Shown piece by piece: positions 55,052-63,155 of a stretch of DNA of 64,000 bases. The number at the start of each line of letters is the position of its first letter. Positions within the stretch are counted from its first letter, which is position 1. The stretch is from Roseiarcus sp050012775 (GTDB lineage: Bacteria > Pseudomonadota > Alphaproteobacteria > Rhizobiales > Beijerinckiaceae). Both the position numbers and the translations under genes were made by a program. The stretch spans positions 1-64,000 of the forward strand of contig JBEKGN010000008.1 in assembly GCA_050012775.1 (NCBI GenBank). The letters run 5' to 3'. Under the pieces are notes generated by a model. It did not search any database. It saw only the letters and a program-made list of their open reading frames with translations, and was not told the DNA's origin.

Positions 55052-55423
55052 TCAGAACGCTTTGTTTGAGACGCGCAACCGGTCCGCCATCACGCGCATG
55101 ACCTTGAGCGCAAAGAACGGCGTATTGCTGACCAGGAACAGGAACTGCTTCTCCGTAACCGGGACGAGCGTGACGTCGGTCGCGGCTGTGGCGGTCGCGC
55201 TGCGCGGCTCATTGTCGATCAGCGCCATCTCGCCGAAAATGCCATTGTCATCGAGTTCGTCGAGCAGGCGATTGCCAAGCGAAATTTTCACCCGCCCGCG
55301 CTCGATCACATACAGCTCCGTCGCGGTGTCGCCTTCCCTAAAGATCGTCTCCCCCGCTCTGAATGAGCGGACCGGGACATTTGGTCCAATGAGAAGACTG
55401 AAATCGACGGGGCCATTCGCCAT
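55052..55423 (-). CDS. Stand-alone cyclic-nucleotide-binding domain protein
   Basis: A 123-residue protein, all cNMP-binding beta-roll: FRAGETIFREGDTATELYVIERGRVKISL, FGEMALIDNEPRSATATA, and FLFLVSNTPFFALKVMRVMADRL. The phosphate-binding cassette (GEMALI, RSATA) is intact. There is no HTH, unlike Crp/FNR regulators, so it must work by protein contact. It lies between the broken antitoxin and the graspetide locus. Confidence 0.88.
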   Translation of the reverse strand: MANGPVDFSLLIGPNVPVRSFRAGETIFREGDTATELYVIERGRVKISLGNRLLDELDDNGIFGEMALIDNEPRSATATAATDVTLVPVTEKQFLFLVSNTPFFALKVMRVMADRLRVSNKAF

Positions 55424-55654
55424 GTGGGTAAATCCCGCGCATCGGAATCAAAGCTAACCGATAAATGATGCAACGAACGACCAACAGATTGCAACGGATA
55501 TCCGCTGGGCGCCGGCAAGCGTCTGCGCCGCTCGTACGCTTTGCTTTGGGCCTCGCGCCGCTGCGCCGCGTCGGGTTCGGCGTCTCGCGCCGCGATTTAC
55601 GATTGGGCGCAAAGCGAATCGCGATGGGAACCGCAGCCGGGCAGGCTCGAGGAA

Positions 55655-55695
55655 TTGATTTTGCTCAATGAGACATTGCGCCGCAGCGCTACGCA
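55655..55695 (+). promoter_or_regulatory. FNR/FixK-type promoter of the graspetide locus
   Basis: TTGAT-TTTG-CTCAA at 55655-55668 fits TTGA-N6-TCAA. A -10-like TACGCA lies at 55690-55695, giving a start near 55702 with the box at about -41. The -10 is weak. The gap 55424-55821 shows no other clear feature. Confidence 0.45.
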
Positions 55696-55821
55696 GTTCA
55701 GTGGCGCGGCGGATTGGCTTACAAGGGAGTCGCCGCGAATTTGCGTTCGCGAATCGCCGATTTCGCCGACAGCCGGCCAACGGCGGGGTCGCGACCGGGG
55801 ATCTTGCCAGAGGAGACATCC

Positions 55822-56076
55822 GTGCTGACATCCGCGAGCGCCCTTTTCCTGACCGCGATCTCCGCCCCGGCTCCGGCGGACATCACGCCCTCGTCTTTGG
55901 CGGTCCGTCCCGCCGCGGTCGAACTTAACGAAGCGCCCTATGACTGGACGCTCCAGCAGGGCCGCGGCGCATCGGGGCTCAAGCTCGCGGACAACACCGC
56001 CAATTGCAACACCGGTCCGACGCCCACGAACATCGGCGGGCATGCGGACAGCGTGCCGGACTGCGGTTTCGATTGA
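55822..56076 (+). CDS. Candidate graspetide precursor peptide
   Basis: An 84-residue peptide from GTG 55822, behind a well-placed GAGGAG. The leader part (1 to about 55) starts with a hydrophobic stretch and includes LNEAPYDWTLQQGRG. The C-terminal about 29 residues (ADNTANCNTGPTPT, then NIGGHADSVPDCGFD) are rich in Thr/Ser/Asp/Asn with two Cys. Such a core offers hydroxyl donors and acidic acceptors for ester crosslinks. The ligase gene follows 46 bases later. Its start could instead be read as a signal peptide, so its assignment as precursor rests on context. Confidence 0.6.
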   Translation: MLTSASALFLTAISAPAPADITPSSLAVRPAAVELNEAPYDWTLQQGRGASGLKLADNTANCNTGPTPTNIGGHADSVPDCGFD

Positions 56077-56122
56077 GCGGCGGACCCATCGCCCGAGCCC
56101 TGGGCGCCCCGGTTGAACGCGT

Positions 56123-57082
56123 ATGCTGCTCTTGCTCTCCAACAGCCTCGACGGAACGGCTGACGTGCTGGTCGGGCTGTGCGCGGAGCGCCGCCAGCCC
56201 GTCTTCCGGTTCAACATCGATCTCTGGCGGAACTATCGCTTCGCCTGGACGCCGGACGGCTTCGCCGTCTGCGACCCGTCGGGACGCGCGGCGGCCTCGG
56301 ATGAGATTTCCGCGTGCCTGTGGCGGCGACCCTCGCTTCGCGACACGCCGGGGTGGGAGGGCGGAACCGCCGACGACCGCGCCGCCACGGAGGCGGAGCT
56401 GCACGCTCTCACTCGGGAGATCGCGGAATGGACGCGGGCGAGGGGATTGCTGCGCCTCATCGAGCCGTCCGCGCCGCGGCGCGTCGGTCGGCTCGCGCAG
56501 ATGCGCGTCGCAGCGGCGTTCTTCACGGTCCCGGACTGGAGCGTCGGGTGGGGTTTTCGATGGCCGGCGGAGCGGCGCATGGTCAAGCGCTTCGCGACGG
56601 AGGCGCTCGGGCCCGAGCGCGATCGCTACATCTACGTGCGGTCGGTGGACGCCGATCGTCTTTCGCCGGAATGGCCGTGGTTGACCCAGGAGGTCGCGCG
56701 CGGCGTTCGCGACGCGACCGTCCTCTATGTGCATGGCCGATGCTTCGGGTTCGAGATGGAGCGCACGCGCGCCGAACTCGGCGTAGAGGACTGGCGCACG
56801 CGCGTCGGCGCGAACACGGACGCCTGGCGGCCATGGGACTTGCCCGCCGGGCTTTCGGAGCGCATCGGCGCCTATATGGAACGGCTGGGCCTTCGCTTTG
56901 GGCGGCTCGATTTTCTCAACGGAGAGGGCGAACCGTCCTTCCTGGAGGTGAACGCCAACGGCCAGTTCGGCTGGCTCGACGATCCCCAGGGCTGGCCGCT
57001 CCACCGCGCCGTTCTGGAGGCCGCGCTCGATCCGACCTCGACCGTCCGCGGCGACGAGACCGTCCGCGAGGCCTTGGGATAG
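56123..57082 (+). CDS. ATP-grasp RiPP ligase, MvdD/graspetide type
   Basis: A 319-residue protein. The N-terminus (LLLLSNSLDGTADVLV, VFRFNIDLWR) and ACLWRRPS match MvdC/MvdD-like graspetide ligases. RRMVKRFATEALG holds the ATP lysine. FLEVNANGQFGWLDD near residue 275 is the family's diagnostic active-site motif. Such enzymes use ATP to link Asp/Glu side chains of a precursor core to Ser/Thr (ester) or Lys (amide). Size is normal for a graspetide ligase. The precursor candidate lies directly upstream. Confidence 0.87.
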   Translation: MLLLLSNSLDGTADVLVGLCAERRQPVFRFNIDLWRNYRFAWTPDGFAVCDPSGRAAASDEISACLWRRPSLRDTPGWEGGTADDRAATEAELHALTREIAEWTRARGLLRLIEPSAPRRVGRLAQMRVAAAFFTVPDWSVGWGFRWPAERRMVKRFATEALGPERDRYIYVRSVDADRLSPEWPWLTQEVARGVRDATVLYVHGRCFGFEMERTRAELGVEDWRTRVGANTDAWRPWDLPAGLSERIGAYMERLGLRFGRLDFLNGEGEPSFLEVNANGQFGWLDDPQGWPLHRAVLEAALDPTSTVRGDETVREALG

Positions 57083-57104
57083 CGGCCATGGCGGGCGCCG
57101 GCTC

Positions 57105-57446
57105 TCAGCTGGCGAGCCACAGCCCGAACAGAAACGACGACGAATTGGCGATCAAGGAGACGAGCATGGCGCGGGGGAGAGTCAGCTGAGCCATCCAGGC
57201 GATCATCAGGCCCTCGGCCACGATCACCAGCGCCTCGAGGACGATGGCGGTCGGCCAAAAGGGGAAGTACGGATAGGCCCAGAAAGCGGCGGCCCAGACC
57301 TGGGGATGGGTCACCGCCGTCGCCACGGCGCAGGCGAGGCCGACATGCAGGGGGCCTCGGCACGGCCATCTCGTAGCGCCGGCGATGAGGAAGCCTATCG
57401 GCCCTTCGAGCGCCGCGGAGACCAGAAGGGCTTCGGTTTCCACCAT
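57105..57446 (-). CDS. Small four-helix membrane protein beside the ligase
   Basis: A 113-residue protein with the ATG at 57446 behind AAAGGG. Hydrophobic segments lie at about 8-20, 33-50, 60-80 and 88-110 (WPTAIVLEALVIVAEGLMIAWMA, SLIANSSSFLFGLWLA). It is convergent with the ligase gene, 22 bases apart, and divergent from the exported protein at 57508. A role in peptide export is possible but not shown. Confidence 0.75.
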   Translation of the reverse strand: MVETEALLVSAALEGPIGFLIAGATRWPCRGPLHVGLACAVATAVTHPQVWAAAFWAYPYFPFWPTAIVLEALVIVAEGLMIAWMAQLTLPRAMLVSLIANSSSFLFGLWLAS

Positions 57447-57507
57447 GGATATTTCCCTTTCTCCCGACCATTCGAATACGCCGTCATGGACAATAAAGGA
57501 GGATAGC

Positions 57508-57936
57508 ATGCGTCGCCGGATCGAATTGGCTTGCTTTGCGCTGATGCTGGCGGTTTCGACCGCTCGAGCAGACATCTTGCCGACGCCCGACCACGGTCCG
57601 CCGATGGGCGACGCCGGCGGTCTGAGCTTTGCGGTGCAATCGGTCGAGGTTCAGATGGGACCCGCCAACGGGCCGCACTATCAGAAGAGCGAGCAGGTCG
57701 TCGTGCTCGTCGGATGCGACGACGGGCGCCCCAATTGCGCGCTGGCCCGATCCAGGAATCTCATAGGCATGGAGGTGGGCTCGGTCGACGGCAAGAGCTT
57801 GCGACCCGAGATCGGCATGGTGCGGCAGATCATGGATGCTTTCGCCAGCAAAACGGCGGCCGCGACGATCACGCTCGAATTGTTTTCGCGCGCCTCGAAC
57901 AGCGCGGCGATCAAGGTCGATTTCGCCCGGCGCTGA
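57508..57936 (+). CDS. Exported protein of unknown function
   Basis: A 142-residue protein. The signal peptide MRRRIELACFALMLAVSTARA (21 residues) is followed by DILPTPDHGPPMGDAGG and a beta-rich domain with two Cys (VGCDDGRPNC). AAAGGAGGATAGC is a strong ribosome site. It shares its upstream region with the divergent membrane protein gene, so the two may work as a pair. Confidence 0.8.
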   Translation: MRRRIELACFALMLAVSTARADILPTPDHGPPMGDAGGLSFAVQSVEVQMGPANGPHYQKSEQVVVLVGCDDGRPNCALARSRNLIGMEVGSVDGKSLRPEIGMVRQIMDAFASKTAAATITLELFSRASNSAAIKVDFARR

Positions 57937-57974
57937 CGGCCTGCCGCCCGGGCCCTAGCGTTTTGCCCCGCCAG

Positions 57975-58150
57975 CGCTTAAATAACCGATTGCGGAGCTG
58001 GGGGGTGCGTCAGGACCATATTCCTCGGGGCCGTACGATCCCCATGGGAGCTGTCCCTGTCCTCGCCCGTGGGCTTGGGCACACGGCGCCCACCTACTTA
58101 CGTAGGCGCCCGGGATCTCCGTCCAACGGCCTTCTCGGCTCCGCGCTTCA
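57975..58150 (+). ncRNA. ssrS: 6S RNA
   Basis: The segment between 57937 and the 5-FCL gene shows the alphaproteobacterial 6S layout: GGGGCCGTACGATCCCCATGGGAGCTGTCC for the closing and central regions (58035-58062), GGGCTTGGGCACACGGCGCCCACCTAC for the 3' bubble side, and GATCTCCGTCCAACGGCC near the end. 6S RNA binds and sequesters sigma70 RNA polymerase. Its location just before 5-formyltetrahydrofolate cyclo-ligase is conserved. The exact ends are estimated. Confidence 0.85.
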
Positions 58151-58179
58151 ATTTAAGGGATCGGCGAATCGACGCGAAC

Positions 58180-58767
58180 ATGTCCGGAGCCGCCGAGCCC
58201 AAATCGCTGCTGCGCCAGAGCGCGCTGGCGCGCCGCCGGTCGCTCGATCCGCAAACGCGCGCTCTGTTGACCGCCCGCCTCGTCGAGGAGGGGCTCGCCT
58301 GCGCGCGCCAATGGCGCGCGCGCGTCGTTTCGGCTTTCTCGCCCATTCGCGACGAGCCCGACGCGCTCGCGCTTCTCCAGGCGCTCGGCGCCGAGGGCTT
58401 CGCGACCGCCCTGCCGGTCACGGTTGCGCGTAGCGCGCCGTTGACCTTCCGGCTCTGGCGCGTCGGCGATCCGACCGTCGCCGGCGCCCTTGATATCCCC
58501 GAGCCGACCGCCGAGGCGCCCGCCGTCGATCCCGATCTGTTGTTCGTGCCCCTCGCCGCCTTCGATCGGCGCGGCCATCGCATCGGTTACGGCGCGGGGC
58601 ACTACGACCGCACGCTGAAGCGCCTGCGCGCGGCGGGGTCGGTCCGGGCGGTCGGCGTCGCCTATTCCGTCTGCGAGATCGCCGCCGTGCCCGATGAGGC
58701 GCACGACGAGCCGCTCGATTTCATTCTGACCGAACGCGAATGGATCGCCGCGCGGAGATTTCGCTGA
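58180..58767 (+). CDS. 5-formyltetrahydrofolate cyclo-ligase
   Basis: A 195-residue protein with LLRQSALARRRSL at the start, the folate/ATP motifs DLLFVPLAAFDRRGHRIGYGAGHYDR near the middle, and a C-terminal EPLDFILTER. It turns 5-formyl-THF into 5,10-methenyl-THF using ATP. The gene lies immediately behind 6S RNA (as ygfA does in E. coli). The next gene overlaps its stop by one base (TGATG). Confidence 0.93.
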   Translation: MSGAAEPKSLLRQSALARRRSLDPQTRALLTARLVEEGLACARQWRARVVSAFSPIRDEPDALALLQALGAEGFATALPVTVARSAPLTFRLWRVGDPTVAGALDIPEPTAEAPAVDPDLLFVPLAAFDRRGHRIGYGAGHYDRTLKRLRAAGSVRAVGVAYSVCEIAAVPDEAHDEPLDFILTEREWIAARRFR

Positions 58768-59588
58768 TGCGCCTTCTCTTCATCGGCGACATCGTCGGCC
58801 GTTCCGGTCGCGCCGTGCTTCTCGATCATATCGCGGCTCTGCGCGCGCGCTGGCGGCTCGATTTCGTCGTCGTCAACGGCGAGAACGCCGCCGGCGGCTT
58901 CGGCCTCACCGAATCGATCTGCGAGGAATTCCTCGCCGCCGGGGTCGACGCGATCACGCTCGGCAACCATGCCTTCGACCAGCGCGAGGCGCTGGTGTTC
59001 ATCGAGCGCCAGCCGCGCCTCATCCGCCCCGCCAATTTCCCCAAGGGGACGCCCGGGCGCGGCGCCAATCTGATCGAGGCCGCCAACGGCGCCAAGGTGC
59101 TCGTCGTCAACATGATGGGGCGCGTGTTCATGGACCCGCTCGACGATCCGTTCCAGCGCATCGAGCAGGAACTGGGCGCCTGCGCGCTCGGGGTCGGCTG
59201 CGACGCGGCGATCGTCGATTTCCACGCCGAAGCTTCCAGCGAAAAGCAGGCCTTCGGCCATTTCGTCGACGGCCGCGCCAGCCTCGTCGTCGGCACCCAC
59301 ACCCATGCGCCGACCGCGGACGAGCGCATCCTCGCCGGCGGCACCGGCTTCATCACCGATGTCGGCATGACCGGCGATTACGATTCGGTGATCGGCATGG
59401 AGAAGGACGAGCCGCTGCGCCGTTTCACCCGCCGCATTCCCTCCGGGCGGTTTGAGCCGGCGAGCGGGGCGGCGACTTTGTGCGGCGTCGCGGTCGAAAC
59501 CGGCGCCGACGGCCTCGCGCGCAAAATCGCGCCGTTGCGCATCGGCGGCGCGCTGGCGCCGGCCGAGCCCGACTTTTGGAATTCCTGA
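58767..59588 (+). CDS. YmdB-like metallophosphoesterase (TIGR00282)
   Basis: A 273-residue protein. LLFIGDIVGRSGRAVL, VVVNGENAAGGFGLT, TLGNHAFDQRE, and VVGTHTHAPTADERIL carry the di-metal ligands of the YmdB group, known as cyclic-nucleotide phosphodiesterases or regulators of biofilm and stress responses. The gene starts inside the stop of 5-FCL, so the two are co-translated. Confidence 0.92.
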   Translation: MRLLFIGDIVGRSGRAVLLDHIAALRARWRLDFVVVNGENAAGGFGLTESICEEFLAAGVDAITLGNHAFDQREALVFIERQPRLIRPANFPKGTPGRGANLIEAANGAKVLVVNMMGRVFMDPLDDPFQRIEQELGACALGVGCDAAIVDFHAEASSEKQAFGHFVDGRASLVVGTHTHAPTADERILAGGTGFITDVGMTGDYDSVIGMEKDEPLRRFTRRIPSGRFEPASGAATLCGVAVETGADGLARKIAPLRIGGALAPAEPDFWNS

Positions 59589-59610
59589 CCTTCGCTCCGC
59601 GAGAAACCTC

Positions 59611-60300
59611 ATGCCCGTGGCGCCGACCCTTGTCTTCGACCTTGACGGCACGCTCGCGGAGACCGCCGGCGATCTCATCGGCGCGCTCAATTTCGTGCTG
59701 GCGCGCGAGGGAATCGCGCCCGTGCCGCGCGCCGCCGCGCGCGCTCTGCTCGGCGCCGGGGGGCGCGCGCTCATCGCGCGCGGCTTCAAGCTTTCGGGGC
59801 GCGAACTCGCGCCGGCCAGGCTCGACGCTTTGTTCGCCGATTTCCTCGTCCATTACAACGCGCATATCGCGGACGAGAGCTGGCTCTTCCCCGGCGTCGA
59901 GGCGTGCCTGAGCCGCTGCGCCGAGGCGGGCTGGCGGCTCGCGGTCTGCACCAACAAGCTCGAACATTCCTCGCATCTGCTGCTCGGCAAGCTCGGCGTC
60001 GCCGACCGCTTCGCCTTCGTCTGCGGCCAGGACACGTTCGGCGTCGCCAAGCCCGATCCCAAGCCGCTGCTGGAGACGATCCGAAAAGTGGGCGGCGATC
60101 CCGCCCGCGCCGCGATGGTCGGCGATTCGCGCACCGACATCGAAACCGCGCGCGCGGCGGGCACGCCGGTCGTCGCCGTCGATTTCGGCTATACCGACGT
60201 TCCCGTGGCCGAACTCGCGCCGGACCGGGTGATCTCGCATTTCGACGCGCTGTTCGAGGCGGCGGAGGAGTTGCTGCGGGAGCGGGCGACCTCGCCTTGA
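59611..60300 (+). CDS. gph: HAD-family phosphoglycolate phosphatase
   Basis: A 229-residue protein. HAD motif I DLDGTLAET, motif II VCTNK, motif III FGVAKPDPKPL, and motif IV MVGDSRTDIETA are all present. The cap domain and length fit Gph, which removes phosphate from 2-phosphoglycolate made during DNA repair or oxygenase activity. Other small phosphate esters cannot be excluded. Confidence 0.9.
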   Translation: MPVAPTLVFDLDGTLAETAGDLIGALNFVLAREGIAPVPRAAARALLGAGGRALIARGFKLSGRELAPARLDALFADFLVHYNAHIADESWLFPGVEACLSRCAEAGWRLAVCTNKLEHSSHLLLGKLGVADRFAFVCGQDTFGVAKPDPKPLLETIRKVGGDPARAAMVGDSRTDIETARAAGTPVVAVDFGYTDVPVAELAPDRVISHFDALFEAAEELLRERATSP

Positions 60301-60341
60301 CTTGCGGTTCGCCCCGGCCTTAAACGAGGCGTCCGCGGCCA

Positions 60342-60416
60342 GGGCGATTAGCTCAGCGGTAGAGCACTCCCTTCACACGGGAGGGGCCACAGGTTCGATC
60401 CCTGTATCGCCCACCA
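60342..60416 (+). tRNA. tRNA-Val (CAC)
   Basis: A 75-nt tRNA with encoded CCA. Acceptor GGGCGAT/ATCGCCC pairs perfectly. Anticodon loop TTCACAC reads CAC (Val). The T-arm ACAGGTTCGATCCCTGT is canonical. No integrase-like gene adjoins it. Confidence 0.95.
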
Positions 60417-60627
60417 TGGCCCCCGATCGCCCCGCCCAGCGCGGCGGGCGAGTGTGGCGGTTTGGCCACGCTTTAGCCCAAATCTCGCGTTGCGCCCCTG
60501 AGAACCGTTCTAGACGGTTGCGCGCGCGCGCCCTTTCTCCGATTACTTCACGGCTTGCGCGCGAGGCCGGCCGTTCGATTCGGACGCGGTCGGTCGGGCG
60601 CGTGGCCGAGAGCCAGGGGATTTTCGC

Positions 60628-61200
60628 ATGCGCCGCACCGCTCTTCTCAGGGCCGGCCTGATCGCCGGATTGATCCTTTCCTCCGCGCCGGCGGCCTTTG
60701 CCCTCTCGAACATTTTCGGCCCGTCGAGCGGCGGCGGCGACGAACGCCCGCTCGCCTCGCCGATCCCGCGCGAAACCGTCAATTTCGACGGCCCCTACGC
60801 GCCGGGCACGATCATCATCAACACCAGCGAGCGCCGGCTCTATTTCGTGCTGCCGGGGCGTCAGGCGCTCAAGTACGGCGTCGGCGTCGGCCGGCCCGGC
60901 TTCACCTGGGCGGGCGTCACCCGCATCGCCAACAAGCGGGAATGGCCGGATTGGACGCCGCCGGCGCAAATGCTGCGCCGCCGGCCCGATCTGCCCCGCC
61001 ACATGGAGGGCGGCATCGACAATCCGCTCGGCGCCCGCGCGATGTATCTGGCCGGCACGCTCTTCCGCATCCACGGCTCCAACGAGCCCGACACGATCGG
61101 CCAGGCCGTCTCCTCCGGCTGCATCCGCATGACCAACGACGACGTTGTCGATCTCTACGGGCGCGCGAGCGTCGGCGCCAGGGTTGTCGTCCTGCGCTGA
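60628..61200 (+). CDS. Exported L,D-transpeptidase (YkuD)
   Basis: A 190-residue protein. The signal peptide MRRTALLRAGLIAGLIL to AAFA (about 25 residues) is followed by a YkuD domain: NTSERRLYFVLPG, GRPGFTWAGV, and the catalytic LFRIHGSNEPDTIGQAVSSGCIRM (His and Cys). It forms 3-3 crosslinks in peptidoglycan or anchors proteins in the periplasm. Such genes occur in multiple copies in Hyphomicrobiales. Confidence 0.93.
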   Translation: MRRTALLRAGLIAGLILSSAPAAFALSNIFGPSSGGGDERPLASPIPRETVNFDGPYAPGTIIINTSERRLYFVLPGRQALKYGVGVGRPGFTWAGVTRIANKREWPDWTPPAQMLRRRPDLPRHMEGGIDNPLGARAMYLAGTLFRIHGSNEPDTIGQAVSSGCIRMTNDDVVDLYGRASVGARVVVLR

Positions 61201-61208
61201 GCGGGCGC

Positions 61209-61275
61209 TTCCCGTCTCCCGCTTGCGGGCGTCAGGCGAACCTTCGGTTCGCCGAGAGGTGTCGGCGAAGCCGAC
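61209..61275. repeat. Extragenic palindromic hairpins
   Basis: GGCGAACC (61235-61242) with GGTTCGCC (61246-61253), and GTCGGC (61261-61266) with GCCGAC (61270-61275), make two adjacent hairpins between the transpeptidase and moaA genes. They may be a decayed extragenic repeat or a terminator for the upstream gene. Confidence 0.6.
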
Positions 61276-61341
61276 GGACGAGGGCCGGCGGCCGCATCGG
61301 CTCGCCTTTCTTTCTCCCAATGGCGCCGCTATATTGTGCTG

Positions 61342-62364
61342 ATGAACGCGCACGCGCCCCTCGTCTCCCCGCCGCTGGTCGATCCGTTCGGCCGCGTGGT
61401 GAGCTATGTCCGCGTCTCCGTCACCGACCGCTGCGATTTCCGCTGCGCCTATTGCATGTCCGAGGACATGAACTTCCTGCCCAAGCGCGACGTGCTTTCC
61501 CTCGAGGAGCTCGATCGGCTGTGCACGGCCTTCGTGCGGCTGGGAACGCGCAAGTTGCGCGTCACCGGCGGCGAGCCCTTGGTGCGGCGCGACATCATGA
61601 CCTTGTTCCGTGCGCTTTCGCGGCATCTGGCCAGCGGCGCGCTCGACGAGCTGACGCTGACGACCAACGGCTCGCAACTCGCGCGCTACGCCGCCGAACT
61701 CGCGGATTGCGGCGTGCAGCGCGTCAATGTCTCGCTCGACACGCTCGACGCCGCGAAATTCCGCGCCGTCACGCGCTGGGGCGATCTCGACAAGGTCTTG
61801 GGCGGCGTCGAGGCCGCGCGCGAGGCGGGCCTCAAGGTCAAGCTCAACGCCGTCGCGCTCAAGGGCTTCAACGACGAGGAAGCTCCCTCGCTCATCGCCT
61901 GGGCTCACGGGCGCGGCTTCGATCTGACCTTTATCGAGGTCATGCCGCTCGGCGCGGTCGAGCGCGAGCGGTTCGACCAATTCCTGCCGCTGACCGAGTT
62001 GCGCGCCTCGCTGGAGGAGCGCCTGACGCTGACGCCCTCGCCTTACGCGAGCGGCGGGCCGGCGCGCTATTTCGACGTCAAGGAGACGGGCGGGCGCCTC
62101 GGCTTCATCACGCCGCTGACCCATAACTTCTGCGAAAGCTGCAACCGCGTGCGCGTCACCTGCACGGGGAGGCTCTATATGTGCCTCGGCCAGGAGGACG
62201 CCGCGGATCTGCGCGAGCCGTTGCGCCGCTCCGAGGCCGACGATTTGCTCGTCGCGGCGATCCGCGCCGCCATCCAGCGCAAGCCCAAGGGCCATGACTT
62301 CGTCATCGAACGCGCCGGCAGCCATGCTTCGACCCGGCGCCACATGAGCGTGACCGGCGGATAG
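61342..62364 (+). CDS. moaA: GTP 3',8-cyclase (molybdopterin synthesis)
   Basis: A 340-residue radical-SAM protein. The N-terminal cluster motif is CDFRCAYCMSEDM. TGGEPLVRRDI follows, and the C-terminal cluster is FCESCNRVRVTCTGRLYMCLG. It ends with the GG tail (SVTGG) needed for activity. It starts molybdenum cofactor synthesis from GTP. The ATG at 61342 lies only about 6 bases after a TATATT -10-like element (61330-61335), so a leaderless mRNA is possible. Confidence 0.96.
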   Translation: MNAHAPLVSPPLVDPFGRVVSYVRVSVTDRCDFRCAYCMSEDMNFLPKRDVLSLEELDRLCTAFVRLGTRKLRVTGGEPLVRRDIMTLFRALSRHLASGALDELTLTTNGSQLARYAAELADCGVQRVNVSLDTLDAAKFRAVTRWGDLDKVLGGVEAAREAGLKVKLNAVALKGFNDEEAPSLIAWAHGRGFDLTFIEVMPLGAVERERFDQFLPLTELRASLEERLTLTPSPYASGGPARYFDVKETGGRLGFITPLTHNFCESCNRVRVTCTGRLYMCLGQEDAADLREPLRRSEADDLLVAAIRAAIQRKPKGHDFVIERAGSHASTRRHMSVTGG

Positions 62365-62379
62365 TCGAACGGCGACTAT
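62361..62379 (+). terminator. Stem-loop overlapping the moaA stop
   Basis: ATAGTCG (62361-62367) pairs with CGACTAT (62373-62379) around a 5-base loop. The stop codon is inside the stem and only a short T run follows. Confidence 0.45.
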
Positions 62380-62473
62380 TTGCCCGCGGCGACTGGCGAG
62401 AGCCGCGCCGGTGTTTTATATGAGTGGGGTTGGAAGCGGGGCCTTGAACCCCGTCAGGAAAGGTCAACGCGCC

Positions 62474-62815
62474 ATGTCGAACGTGCAAGAGCGGATTCAG
62501 AAACTGATCGCCGACAACCCCGTCGTTCTCTTCATGAAGGGAACGCCGCAGTTTCCGCAATGCGGATTTTCCGGCCAGGTCATGCAAATTCTCGACTATC
62601 TCGGCGCGCCGGTTGTCGGCGTGAACGTGCTCGAGGACGCGGAAATCCGCCAGGGCATCAAGGAATTCGCCAACTGGCCGACCATTCCCCAGCTCTACGT
62701 CAAGGGCGAGTTCGTCGGCGGCTGCGACATCACGCGCGAAATGTTCCAGTCGGGCGAACTCGCGGCGATGCTGACCGAAGCGGGCGTCGAAGTGAAGCAG
62801 CCCGCCAAGGCGTGA
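62474..62815 (+). CDS. grxD: Monothiol glutaredoxin (Grx4/GrxD type)
   Basis: A 113-residue protein with the CGFS active site in FPQCGFSGQVMQIL, followed by WPTIPQLYVKGEFVGGCDI (cis-Pro and the GSH-binding residues). It carries and inserts 2Fe-2S clusters together with BolA proteins. The start at 62474 is supported by AGGAAAGG upstream. Confidence 0.95.
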   Translation: MSNVQERIQKLIADNPVVLFMKGTPQFPQCGFSGQVMQILDYLGAPVVGVNVLEDAEIRQGIKEFANWPTIPQLYVKGEFVGGCDITREMFQSGELAAMLTEAGVEVKQPAKA

Positions 62816-63155
62816 TCGAAGCGCCGGCGCCAACGAGGCAAGGATCGCCGCCGGCTTAGACCCGCGGCGATTTGAGATCGGCGACTACTTTGCGACGTCG
62901 GGCGGACGGCTCGAGCCGCCGCGGCTTCGGCGCGCCGTCTTGGACGGGCGCTTCGGCTTCGGCTGTCCTACGGCCGATTGCGCCTCCAGGAACAGCCGCT
63001 CGACGGCGTCGCCCCCTGAGTTCGACGCCCGCTTAGCGAAGCGGAATTCCCTCCTGCGCCCGCTTCCGTTTACGGTTTGCAACGATTTTTGAATTTCTTG
63101 CCCCCCATTATGCGGTATTGGGGTGGGATTCGCGGCTCGACGCGGGGATTTGTAC
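62816..63155. other. Intergenic region before glmM
   Basis: No convincing gene. A minus-strand frame (62885-63214) is Arg/Lys/Ser-rich but lacks a ribosome site and overlaps the glmM start. Around 63085-63115 the DNA is AT-rich and may hold the glmM promoter. Confidence 0.5.
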
